64,000 nt of DNA. Origin: Diphasiastrum complanatum (Eukaryota > Streptophyta > Lycopodiopsida > Lycopodiales > Lycopodiaceae). The stretch is from the NCBI GenBank assembly GCA_029204225.1, contig CM055107.1:49732546-49796545 (forward strand). Direction: 5' to 3'. A program made the translations under genes and the position numbers. This document shows positions 23,868-34,216 of the stretch, one piece after another (the first letter of the stretch is position 1; every line of letters begins with the position of its first letter). The notes below the pieces were generated by a model. That model was not told the DNA's origin. It saw only the letters and a program-made list of their open reading frames with translations, and did not search any database.

Positions 23868-24206
23868 GGATCAACTGGCAAATGTCACCAAATGACGGTA
23901 AGAAACAAATATCTTTCATATAGTTCTTCAACTCACTCTGAGTCAGGTGGCAAAGTACAATCATACTTAAGGTGTTGGGATACTAGAGTGTTAAGATCTA
24001 CACCTCCATCAGGATTCTATCCTCTAAAATAGGATAAGAATTATAATATCTCTCGTTCCACGATGGGTAGGATGCAAGGCTTAGTTGATCCCATTATCTC
24101 CTCAAGTCTAGGTGTTTCTAGGAGAGACACTATTCATTGATGGTACATAATTTCCAACCCAACCAATAGAATGATATTCAAATGGGATGTATTAGTATAA
24201 GGAATA

Positions 24207-24476
24207 CTAGGTCCTAGCGGAAGGTTTGGATGGAACATCTTTTCTAAAGACAACTCTAGATTTGTGATGCATGAGATATCGAACATGGCGATAAGTTAGA
24301 ATGGGCAACATAAGAGGCTCTAAAGTTCTCATGATTTCATTCAGACGTGTGACTCCTCGAATAGATATGATCCTTTGTCGATGTATCAACTTTGAACTAA
24401 TCAGTATCCTGATGTTCAAATATGATGTATCGACATAGGGGATACCCGATCCTATGGGGAGATTTAAGTGAAACAT
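24207..24476 (-). pseudogene. LNLPIG protein segment (X')
   Basis: An 89-codon frame homologous to the unit at 21730-21927, with LNLPIGSGIPYVDTSYLN and HRQRIISIRGVTRLNEIM. It stays open longer than the X copy. A second, broken unit follows at lower coordinates. Function unknown. Confidence 0.45.
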
Positions 24477-25089
24477 CTCTTAGATTTTCATCAAAATAGT
24501 TCTTTGTTTTCATATCGCATAAAGTAGTCTAAGTCATCCACCAATAATCCTCGCAGTTCTCAACAAAAGTTATAAAGTTCATCTTTCCAGCCTCTAATGA
24601 TTTAATACACTCATCTCTCTATGAAAAAATGTAGATTCTTTCATTGATAAAGAGAGATTTGTTTCAAGTGCAATGTACAATCCCCAAACATCTTGGTTCC
24701 CAGATGTTTGATAGTGAGTAACTAGGAACCGTATACTCCAACGAGGTATCCTAGCCACTGTGGTCCTAAGTAGATATGCCAGTAGGTTGAGATTTTAGCT
24801 CTAAATGGTATATTCCAACCATGTCGAGTATAGATCTACTTCCTATATTCCAAGGAGATAGGGTGAAATTACCATTTAGCATAATGAGACACACGTACGT
24901 TTCAAACTTCACACTTTAATGACCATTACAAAATGAAGATTCACCAAGTACGAAAAATTAGTAGTGTGGTAATTCAGTACTCAATTAGTTCTTTGTCAAT
25001 GATGAAAGACATAATTAGGTATGTATTCAATCATCTTCTTACCAATGATAGATCAACAGAATGAAAAATGGTTGTGAAGGGATCCTCTT

Positions 25090-25290
25090 TCAGCGATGAA
25101 GGGCAGAATAAAAATGCTCAATCGTTTTCTCTCAATGATAAAAAGCTTCAATGGCCTCCTCTTTCAGCGATGAAGGGGCGCACTTCTGCCCTCTGTCTCT
25201 CTTAGAATCTCAGTAGACTCAGTGATGGAAGGGAGCACACTTTTGCCCATTGGCTCTCTCAGAATGTATAGTTATATCAGTGATGGACCC
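25090..25290 (-). repeat. Degenerate TCAGYGATGRAGG minisatellite
   Basis: Copies near 25095, 25165, 25220 and 25270, spaced about 53-75 bp, each a variant of TCAGCGATGAAGG. Similar words (CAGTGATGGCAAC, CAGCGATGGAGCC) recur in F copy 1 near 17487 and 17597, and in F copy 2. This supports a common leader region. Confidence 0.4.
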
Positions 25291-26807
25291 TCCTCTCAGC
25301 TCTAGCAACGATGGCATCTCTCTGTTAGTGGTAAGTGGACATACCTCATAAAAGGCTCAAACAACAGAAGCTAATCACATGAAAATAGCAAGGAATCCAA
25401 TCTCAGAAGATAGCTTTGGATACATAAAGGCCTTCCCTCAGAAACACAATGAACAATAGTGATGAGTCAACGCTCAGTAGCATGCATGATCTGCTGGAAA
25501 TCAACACTCAATAGTTGTCTTTGTAAGAAATCAGATATCTATCTCAGATTGATTATTTAGGACTTCATTCATACATGCTTTCAAGATATAAACAATGTCT
25601 AGCTCAGCATACATGTAGTCAACTGGCAGTGAGGATAGTGTATCTCTGGGCTCTCATTCAAACAATCACTCACACCTCAACTGACGATCAGATGAGGAAC
25701 TCTTAACTCATAATCAACTCTCTCTTGTTGATAGAATGATGAAATGATCAACCAATTGTAATCTCTCAGAAAACTAAGCTCTTCAATAAGGAAAAATCTC
25801 CTAGTATATATAGGAGACGAGGAGGGTTTGTCACCTTGGAATGAAGCCAAAATGGTGGTTAGCTCATAATCACACCACAAAGACCTTCTTGTTCATTACT
25901 CATGTGCTTCGTCACCTATCTTTTATTTCCAATGAATTGTGTATGAGGGACTTGCATGCCATTGGACCATAATCTTGACATTGCATTTATGAAGGGTGGT
26001 AAAGAGTTGACTTGCCAATTTGCCATTTTCAATTCTCTTTAAGGTTGTGGTCTCCTCTTGTCTTTTATGCAAGAAAGATGAGACTTTTCTTTTTTCTTTC
26101 TTTTTTCTTTTCATCATGTCAAGTTGAAATTTCTCATAGTACTTGTGATGAGTCATACCCTCTTAAGACTTTCCTCGTCTTTGGAAGGCTGCACTTTGTC
26201 TTTCAAGAGTTTGTCCTTCAGCTCCAATATCATTTTGAGTGATGTTTGAGTCTTTGCCTGGATTGGTGGTTTTTTTCCTAGATCAGTTTAGTCAATGATT
26301 TGCACTGAAATTGCTGCCATTGGGCTGATGCCGATTCTCTTCAAACTCTTTGGTCTCATATTTCTTTTTTGGTCTCAAGGATAAGGAAGTTCTACAAAAT
26401 CAAAGATATCTTTTTATATTAATAAAATTTGAGGTTACATAGATGAGTCTGGCGTACATCAGCCGAAATAAAACCAATTCTAAGACTAAATTATTTTAAA
26501 AACTCTGTAGTTTTTTTTTGGGCAAATTGGGACCCCTTTGGCATGGGCTATACCGGCCAAAAAAATCGGTGCTGGTCGTACATTGATTTAATCAACTTAT
26601 ATTAGAAATCATACAAGATATATCATAAAACTTTGAAAATTAGCTCGATTTTATGTGCTAAAAAATCGGTGACTTCCACTAGGGATGTGGTCCCCACATA
26701 ACGGACCTTGAGTCGACAATCTTTTATTTATAATGAAACTCATGCAGATTCAGTACACTCCATCGTGTAATGCTAACTACTCATAGTGAAGTTCATGGTA
26801 ATGTAGC

Positions 26808-27041
26808 TTGGAAACACTGGTGCATAACTGCCTCATCCATTGGGCATGGAGTCTGGTTCTCAACAACAATATCCAAGGCTATCAATTAAGCCCTAGAATC
26901 AAACAGCGACAGATCTTTATGGTAGCATCACATCTTACCCGTGCACCTATATTGGATTATGCTCCTACTCCCAGTAGATTTAATATATGCCCATCTGAGA
27001 TCCATGCATTTCGAGAATATGCTAATGCAATTTCTTTATAA
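26808..27041 (+). other. Frame antisense to X', left palindrome arm
   Basis: Its end, APTPSRFNICPSEIHAFREY, is conserved in the right arm (APTPSRFTICPSQIHAFRGY, minus strand, 27340-27555). It lies between the interior and the 3' LTR-like start, antisense to the presumed element. Some Tat-lineage gypsy elements carry an antisense frame in this position, but I cannot assign this one. One arm has an extra stop and a shifted 5' part. Confidence 0.3.
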
Positions 27042-27339
27042 GGCAACAAATAATGGATGCAATTAATTTTGATAAGTGTTTAGAGGTGTCGTTGGAAAGT
27101 GTAAGTGGATGCATTCTCTTTGTCTACTCATTTTCTCAAAAAAAGGCTTTTAAAAACTCACCCTCATCTCTCAAATTTGTTTTTTCAAGGATAAGATCCA
27201 GAAAATCTGAAAAGGATGAGGGTGAGTCTTTAAAAGCCCTTTTTGGAAAATGAGTAGACAGAGAGAATACATCCACTTACACTTTCCAACGATACCTCTA
27301 GACACTTATCGAAATCAACTACATCCATTACTTGCTACC

Positions 27340-27555
27340 TTATAAAGAAATTGCATTAGCATATCCCCGAAATGCATGGATTTGAGATGGGCATATAGTA
27401 AATCTGCTGGGAGTGGGAGCATAAGCCAATCTAGGTGCACGGATGGATGAGATGCAGGTACCATGAAGATCTGTCACTATTTGATTCAAGGGCTTAATCA
27501 ATGGCCTTGGATTTTGTTGCTGAGAACCAAACTCCATGCCCAATGGATAAGGCAA
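27340..27555 (-). other. Frame antisense to X'', right palindrome arm
   Basis: Inverted counterpart of 26808-27041, open for 71 codons (LGMEFGSQQQNPRP, then APTPSRFTICPSQIHAF). The two arms agree in frame over the C-terminal 25 residues and, with one stop, over much of the N-terminal part. This may only reflect recent duplication of non-coding DNA. Confidence 0.3.
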
Positions 27556-27717
27556 TTATGAACCAGTGTTTCCAAACTACATTACCACGAAGTTCACTAT
27601 GAGCAGTTAGCATTACACAATGGAGTGTACTGAGCCTGCATAGGTCATTAAAAATAAACGTTTGTTGACTTTGGGTCCACTATGTGGGGACCACATTTCC
27701 AGTGGAAGTCGCCAAAG

Positions 27718-28830
27718 TGTTAGCCGATTTTCTAGCACACAAAATCGAGCTAATTTTCAAAGTTTTATGAAATATCTTGTATGGTTTCTTATATAAGTTG
27801 ATCAAATTAGTGTGATGTCGAAGGGGTCCTAGTTTGCCCGAAAAGAACTACAAAGTTTTTAAATAAAGTGGCCTTAGTATCGGCCATAAAGTTTTTATTT
27901 CGATTGATGTACGCCAGATTTTATCTATGTAACTTCAAGTTTTCATTGATATAAAAGGATATCTGAGATTTTGCATGACGTCCTTCTCCTTGAGACCCAA
28001 TAAGAAATCTAAGACCAAAGATCGACATTAGACCAATGGCAACAATTCATGCGCAAATCACCGACAAAATTGATCTAGGGGAAGGACCAACAATCCAAGC
28101 AAAGACACAAACCTCATTCGAATTGGGACCGAAGGACAGAACCCTGCAAGATAGAGTGCGGCCTTCCAAAGACAAAGATAGTTCTAAAAGGGTGTGACAC
28201 ACCGCAAGTACTATGAGATATTTCAACTTGACAAAATGAAAAGAGAGAAAGAAAGAAAAATGAAGAGTCTCCCCTTCCTTGTATAAAAGACAAGAGGAGA
28301 CGACAACCTTAAAGACCCTTGACCAAAGTACAAGGGGTCTTGCCCTCCTAAAAGAGAATAGAAATGGTAAAATGGGCAAATCAACTCTTCACCATCCTTC
28401 ACAAAATGCAAAGTCTAAACATGGTCCAATAGCATGCAAGGGCCCCATGAACACTTAATTGTAAATAGAGGATAGATGACAAAAGCACATGGGTAGTGAG
28501 CAAAAGGTCTTTATGGTGTGATTATGAGATAACTACCATTTTGGTTTCATTCCAAAGTGGCAAACCCTCCTCACCTCCTATAAATACTTGGAGATTTTCC
28601 TTATTAAAGAGTTAGTTTTTGAGAGATTACAAGTGGTTTATCATTTCATCATTCTATCAACAAGAGAGAGTTGATCATGAGTTAAGAGTTCCTCATTTGG
28701 TTGTCATGTGAGGTGTGAATGGTTGTTTGAATGAGAGTCTAGAGATAAACTATCATCACTACCAGAGAGGCCATTGTTGAGCTAACTACACCTACGTTGA
28801 ATCAGACATTGTTTCTATCCTGAAAGCATA
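27718..28830 (+). mobile_element. X'': LTR-type repeat, plus orientation, truncated
   Basis: Starts TGTTAGCCGATTTTCTAGC and follows X and X' through a TATA box (CTATAAATAC, 28578-28587). It continues to about 28830, where similarity fades (GACATTGTTT...GAAAGCAT). The coding-like units present in X and X' are missing, so the copy is cut short. Confidence 0.6.
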
Positions 28831-30248
28831 TAGATGTCATTGATGCCTGAGCTGAGAACAGAGTCCATCGCTGATATAGCAACAATTTTTTTTTCATATT
28901 TCCAATGCTTCCTATTTTCAAACATGCATGCCCATCAGTAGCAGAAGATGTAGAATGTGCCCTCTTTCAAAATATGCAATTATGCAAAGAAAATGGATGC
29001 ATTACTCAGAAGGTTGGCTTGGCAAGCCTCACAAGTGTCTAACATGATGCAATTGTTCCAATGAGTGATTTACTTTTTTATAGAGATGTCTTCCTCTACT
29101 TGTAGGCTTTTCTAAAAAGATCTATCCTAGGGGTAAGTGTCTCAGGGGTAGAGGTTGACATATCACCATCTACTAGCAGAGGATTTGCACCTATAAGGAA
29201 TTGGTGTTCGAAGATCTCACACAATGTTTTTACTCTCAAAAAGACCTTGGCACATACTTTCAGATACAGAAAAATGTCAAAATCTCTCCATCTTTTCGTT
29301 GGGGTTGCACCACCTTCTAGTCAAATATATATTGTCGGGTTGATTTTGACAGCCCCAAGGTAGAAGTAACCATTCTCTCAAGTGACGAGCATAATGTCAT
29401 GCTAGTTTGACATTACGTTCTTTGTTTCTTCTAGTCAAGAAGGAAAAAGCTTCTAGACTGGCACAAGTATCAGATGTTTCAAAACTTGGAATATAAAGTA
29501 TGTAGGCATTAAAATCCTCAAAAAATCTACCATTTGACATGATCTCTTTTCCTTTAGTAGGGTATGCACAAAAAGGGTCATGACTCACTTGTAGTATTTT
29601 GAAGTCCATCTTTTCTTGTCTTTGATACTCATGTAATTTTCTAGCCAGAATTGTTGTTGTCGTCTCTGTGGCTACTAGCTCAATAAGTAGATTTGCTATA
29701 ATCTTCCCCCGACCTTTCAGATATTCTCCGTAGCATAAATTTTGGATCTTGTTTTTGGTTTCCAAGGTTTTGCACCTATTCCTCTATACATCTCTAGCTT
29801 TCATCAAGCCACTTATCTCATTTCTAATTATGTCCACCTTTTCCAGTTGCTTGATCTCCTTTTTGCCATCCACTAACTCTTTCTTTGACTTTGTTCATTC
29901 CTTGTACATTAGTTTGGTCAGTGAATTTTTATCCATTGTAGGAATCTTTGTTTTCTCCATCCAGTTGAATTGTACTTGATCCTTGAATTTGCAACATGCC
30001 ATAGAGTTAAAATCATAGCACATATATGTATATATACAAATTTCCATACTGCTATCCCGCATGCATTATCCCCTGTGCTAATTTTCCACCAAAGTTCTTA
30101 AAATAAGTTCTACGTAACTCTTGGCATCTGATGGTATGTACTTTTGTTACTAAGCTATAATGTTGGGTCTTGAAGATTTGACACAACAATCTTTCTACTC
30201 TCCGTATCCCATAGGCCAATTCTTTTCTCAAAGCTACCCATAAATCGA
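28831..30248. other. Interior of element F, no domain recognised
   Basis: One minus-strand frame (29397-29765, 122 codons) has protein-like composition but no family I can name. It lies downstream of an RNase H fragment on the same strand, where integrase would be expected, but I see no HHCC or DDE signature. A further open stretch, 30052-30252, abuts the RNase H end. Confidence 0.35.
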
Positions 30249-30745
30249 TCACAAGTCAATCCGCTGTGAGGACCAATCCTGCGGTGTAGAATGGTAGTAT
30301 AGGTCATGTTGGTACGCTAGTCTAGCCAATAAGTCACAATCCCTATTCAAGCATCTAGGCACTTGTATCCATTTTATTTCGTGAAGAATCTTTCCAAGCT
30401 GATGAGCGGCTGTTGCATAAGCCCTCAATCTCCTGTCTATTATGCGATATTTCTCATTCATACCATATATTACCAGCTGAGAATCTCCTATAATTTTTAT
30501 AGAAGATATTGGCTCATGAGTTCGTATCATCAGCTACAATCCCATAACAAGGGCTTTGAATTATGCCATGTTACTAGTGAATAATAAGGGCTTTGAATCA
30601 TTCAATGATAAGAACACCCCCACTAGCAATTTCTATTCCATCTGGATTACGAAAGATAACACCAATAGCTCCTTCTTGTTCAGGACCTTTGGAGGCTTCG
30701 TCAAAAAATAACGAGTAGGGTTTGTTTACATCTTCCTTTGTCATA
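30249..30745 (-). pseudogene. Gypsy RNase H fragment, plant/Tat-like type
   Basis: Reads SLFFDEASKGPEQEGAIGV (first catalytic Asp), is frameshifted and locally duplicated near 30560-30600 where the catalytic Glu should lie, then continues GDSQLVIYGMNEKY (second Asp). It ends WIQVPRCLNRDCDLLARLA, matching the VPRxxNxxADxLA end of this fold. This RNase H type is found as an extra domain in Tat-lineage gypsy elements and in some host genes. It removes RNA from the RNA-DNA hybrid. Its orientation matches element F. No RT was recognised beside it. Confidence 0.65.
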
Positions 30746-31274
30746 TCCTAGATGATCAATAACCATTTCAACATATGTTGTGATTATACTTAACAGCCTC
30801 AATTATACTCTCTCTTTTTATACATAGAATTTTTTTTTTCCAAAATATATATACTTGGAACAAGCTTATATTTACAGTCTATCAATTCACTAAATGTCTA
30901 TCTGATGAGGTGGGTAGGTGACAACGTTGTCCCCCAGTGCAAACCAGCCATGAACATGGTGATCCTGTGTTGCAACCTTCTCGGTACACTTCGCCTAGGT
31001 GGCTCAAAATAAGCATATATTGTTTTTCTGACAGGGATTGCTTCTGAAATGTTGTCTAGTATTCATTCGTCTATGATATCCACATCAAAGTATATGTTAT
31101 CTTGATCGTAGTGAGACCGATACAGGCCTCACAGTCTTTCTACAAGAACTCTCTTTATCAAGTCAAGCCCCCACATAAAAGATAAATAGGACAAGTCATC
31201 CTGACTCTCCCATTCACACAACTATCGTGCGTCAATCTGGGCAAGACCTGGTCAAGTGAAGCTCCTTACTTTGG

Positions 31275-31287
31275 CCTATATAATCTT
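31275..31287 (-). promoter_or_regulatory. Putative TATA box of a gypsy LTR
   Basis: GATTATATAGGCC on the minus strand, about 200 bp inside a presumed LTR that starts at 31482. Confidence 0.35.
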
Positions 31288-31482
31288 AGCCACCGACAAA
31301 TAGTCCAAGACCCCACTCCTCAATATATGTGTTGTGTCTTGTTCAAAGTGGGTCACTCTGATAGGTTTATCCATATTATTAGCCCAAAATAACGACTGAT
31401 GTCTCTTCCTTTTTCTATTTCTATTTTTTTTGAACCTGTAAATAAAATAAACCAATATCATACACTGTAAAGGTTAGAGACA

Positions 31483-31496
31483 TTCGCCCCCCTCAA
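31483..31496 (-). promoter_or_regulatory. Polypurine tract and LTR start
   Basis: TTTGAGGGGGGCGAA directly follows an integrase stop codon and is followed by TGTCTCTAACC, a plausible 5' LTR end at 31482. The polypurine tract primes plus-strand DNA synthesis. The far end of this LTR was not found. Confidence 0.55.
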
Positions 31497-31605
31497 ACAT
31501 AATAGGGTTTGATTTTGTCAATGTTGGTTCGGTGCTTAAACACCTCACCCTGTAAATCCACCAACTTCACAGTATTGTTCTCATAAAGTTTTTCGCATAA
31601 GCTGA
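31497..31605 (-). pseudogene. Gypsy integrase C-terminal fragment
   Basis: LCEKLYENNTVKLVDLQGE followed by FKHRTNIDKIKPYYV and a stop. This is the typical end of a gypsy integrase (NNTVKLxDLxG...RTNIxxLKPY). Only about 35 residues remain; upstream sequence to 32270 has no further domain. It marks a separate gypsy element in the same orientation as F. Confidence 0.65.
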
Positions 31606-32270
31606 TTCAGAACTCTGCCACCTGTGCTTCACACATGCGATCTGTAAATGGCCAAAAATAGATAGGAGGGTGCACTTTGGGAAGGTGGTATCATAAAAAA
31701 TTGCACTCCAACCCAATAAGCACCCAATCAGAGGTTACAAGCACTCTACTAAGGTTCATTAGAGAGGCAAATAGCTTCTAAACAAATATGTGAAATCTGA
31801 TCCTGATCCCTGTAAATCCATTGCATTCAAGCACTAAAAGTTCTGATTCTAGTCACAATATGGATTCTATAGCCATTTATGGTCCAAAACCCCCAATTTT
31901 TGGCCCAAAATCACTATCTAAACATCATTTTGACTATTCAAACATCATTAGACCCCATCGTTAATGACTCTAAAACAGTAAGTAAAATCTGGAAAATGTA
32001 CTACACCAATAGGTATGACCAATTCCAAGCAAAAAACTTCAATTCTAGGTGAAAAATTCACTAAATCCATCAAAAACCCTAAGATTTTCATCAAATTTCA
32101 TGGAGTAAATCCAGAATCATGATCTGTAGGCTGAAAGTACACCAAGGATCTGAGAAGCCACCTAATTGAAATAAAATTTCACCACCTAGATGAATAAGCA
32201 AAGAGACACACCAAAGAAACTACAAAAATCCAAGATCCTCAAGCTCCACCTCTTGGTAGATGTGAACCTT
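31606..32270. other. No gene recognised
   Basis: Non-coding or eroded interior between the integrase remnant and a primer binding site. Confidence 0.35.
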
Positions 32271-32282
32271 GCTCTGATACCA
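32271..32282 (-). promoter_or_regulatory. tRNA-Met primer binding site
   Basis: The minus strand reads TGGTATCAGAGC, the standard plant retroelement primer site matching initiator tRNA-Met. An LTR should therefore end just to its right (about 32285). That LTR is not delimited and has no evident partner in the window. Confidence 0.6.
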
Positions 32283-32284
32283 CT

Positions 32285-33000
32285 ATAACGATCGCCAAGT
32301 AAAGATCTTCAATAATGCTGTCACATGCAAACCAAAAGGACACATGTGGAGCATGAACCACCCAACCAATATGGAGAGGCTAGTCAATACCCTAACCAAT
32401 CCACCCCCAAGCCATAATGAAGAATACAGGAGAGGAGAGGAGAAACTGGCTCAAGAAACTGAATTCCCAATAGGGAGATAGGCAAGTTTCCAAACACCAA
32501 TGGTTCAGTTGGTCTACCTGACATTTTTATAGGTTTTACCTCAGAGAGATGTTTGGTGTAATATCTAGGAATACAAACAATTGTTTCTCAGGTAACTCTT
32601 CTTTTTTACTCTGATTTTCTACCCTGGTTTTCTCATCTTCAGATAGAATTTCAGTCTCTATTCTCTCTGGGGATGACCAAGGCTATATAAGTCTACTTGT
32701 CTTAGGAGTCAGCAAAATACTCAAACATGGTATATGTATTTCTTCATCCAAGCATTTCCATGGTAGCAACAACCCTATGTAGCAATCCTATGATGGCTTA
32801 TCACTTCAAGGGTTTTGTCACGTAAGGCATTTCAATAGAAAGTGACAACTTCTCTCATCTAAATCTCATTAGTAAGTTGTAAAGTGGGCATTGTTCAGTA
32901 CTTGGGAAATGGGATCAACACACAGATCTGTGTGAAGCACATCATGGTGATAAGACAATTTTCTTCCAAAGCAATATTGTGACACTCAGTCAAGTATCTC
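32285..33000. other. Possible LTR next to the primer site, otherwise unidentified
   Basis: AT-rich non-coding sequence. The part adjoining the primer site could be a minus-strand LTR, but no start, TATA box or second copy was recognised. Confidence 0.3.
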
Positions 33001-33020
33001 CCAATAGATGTACCAAAAAT
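33001..33020 (-). promoter_or_regulatory. Gypsy-type primer-site-like motif of F
   Basis: After a CA end at 33020 the minus strand reads TTTTTGGTACATCTATTGGG, matching the motif beside X' (TTTGGTGCATCTATCGGG). The agreement between two copies supports an LTR/interior boundary here. Confidence 0.4.
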
Positions 33021-33339
33021 GTTACGGTACTTTCTTCCCAGGGGATTAATGCTAAGAGGAAAAAAACATAATTGGATACATCACCACTATCTGTTCAGTG
33101 TCATGTCGCTACAAGAATGGTTGGACATGTCCCAAAACTAATACTAAACAAGCAATCCTTAGCATTTTTTATCAACCAAACTGTACCTTTATGGCTGATG
33201 GAGGTTTTCCACGCCTCTAGATGCATAACCTATTAAGGGTTATAACATTGTTCCTTAGCCCTCTTGAGACATACAGTTCTTGTTATTGGTACCTTGCTCA
33301 CTTATGAACTTCTTGGGCTACTTCTCTATCGTACTCCAC

Positions 33340-33624
33340 TCAAGGGTCCCTTACAATGTCTCTGAGAATGTCATTTATGTTCTCTAGGACGTACTTAGGC
33401 AACGGATCAGGAACTCCTAATTGTAACTCTATATACTGAATGAAAGATCCTCTAAGTTCTCTCCACACTGAATTATCACTCAATTTATAGACTTCGAGGG
33501 AACTGCTGTTAGCACTGTGTCTGATTCTAAACAACTTATCTGGCTTAGGGAGATGCTTGTGGAAATCCCTAGAGTAGAAGTAATAATGAATCTCTCCATT
33601 TCTCGTAGCCCTAATCCGAGTCAC
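33340..33624 (-). pseudogene. LIRLQHCGD-type protein segment (F copy 2)
   Basis: A 94-codon frame with FHKHLPKPDKLFRIRHSANS and PKYVLENINDILRDIVRDP. It is the most diverged member of the family at 22355 and 23637, yet the longest open. After the stop, similarity to X' continues (EYDRxVAQE). No known family recognised. Confidence 0.4.
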
Positions 33625-34012
33625 GATAGTCCTGGCCCAGATCTTGTCCTAGTGGCACTTTTGAGTTGTATAGAGTGTGTTGCTATTAAGATCCATGATC
33701 TATTCACTCTAATATAGATTGTTGTCTTGACCCTAGACCCCTCATTGTCAACTTCTATTGTTAAGTCTTCGGTCCTTATTGCTCTGATGGTGGTATCTAA
33801 CTTTATCAGTTCTATTGAAGCCCATCCAACAATCCTGACTATGGGACAATATCTTCTTGGATTTGAGGTATAGGCAATGTACTAATCAACTATCTCTCAG
33901 ATATACGAAGTACACCCTATGGTTAGCATCTCTCAGCTAATGACTCCTATTCTTTCCCTCACATGCATCAGTCTCAGTGTATATATAGGCTCTTACCTTT
34001 TATAAAAGAGGA

Positions 34013-34216
34013 TCAAGATGCAAATGTCTCTGGTTCTACCATAGTAAACATGGATAAGATGCAACTTGCTAGGATTTCCCCTAACCTAGCAGCTCCAAGG
34101 ATGGATATGATCCATTGTTGATACATTGCCTTTAAACCCATCAGAATTGTTATATTTAAGTAGGTTGTAGCAACATAAGGGATGTTAAGTCCTATAGGGA
34201 GGTTTAGACAACACAT
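34013..34216 (-). pseudogene. LNLPIG protein segment (F copy 2)
   Basis: A 67-codon frame with LNLPIGLNIPYVATTYLNI and YQQWIISILGAARLGEIL. Single unit here, whereas X and X' have two. The core is conserved with the other copies although the DNA has diverged, which argues for past selection on protein. Confidence 0.45.

Larger units (their letters stand above)
23327..26671 (-). mobile_element. X': LTR-type repeat, minus orientation
   Basis: Starts at about 26671 with (TC)ACCGATTTTTTAGC and runs leftwards through the same landmarks as X: a TATA box at 25801-25816, repeated TCAGYGATGRAGG motifs between 25090 and 25290, the 24690-24900 block shared with F, the LNLPIG units and the LIRLQHCGD unit. 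It ends near 23327, next to a gypsy-type primer motif. It faces X head-on and stands back-to-back with X''. The flanking 26672-27190 looks like the 3' end of the interior. Confidence 0.55.
25545..28830. repeat. 3.3-kb imperfect palindrome
   Basis: Arms of about 1.6 kb (25545-27163 and 27210-28830) are inverted copies with high but imperfect similarity, separated by about 46 bp. Matches include the CTCACCCTCATC / GATGAGGGTGAG junction, the CATTGGGCATGGAG block, GTGGGGACCACAT, the start of X'/X'' and the TATA region. The core is two copies of an element's 3' interior end joined tail to tail, each running out into its own LTR. Confidence 0.8.
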
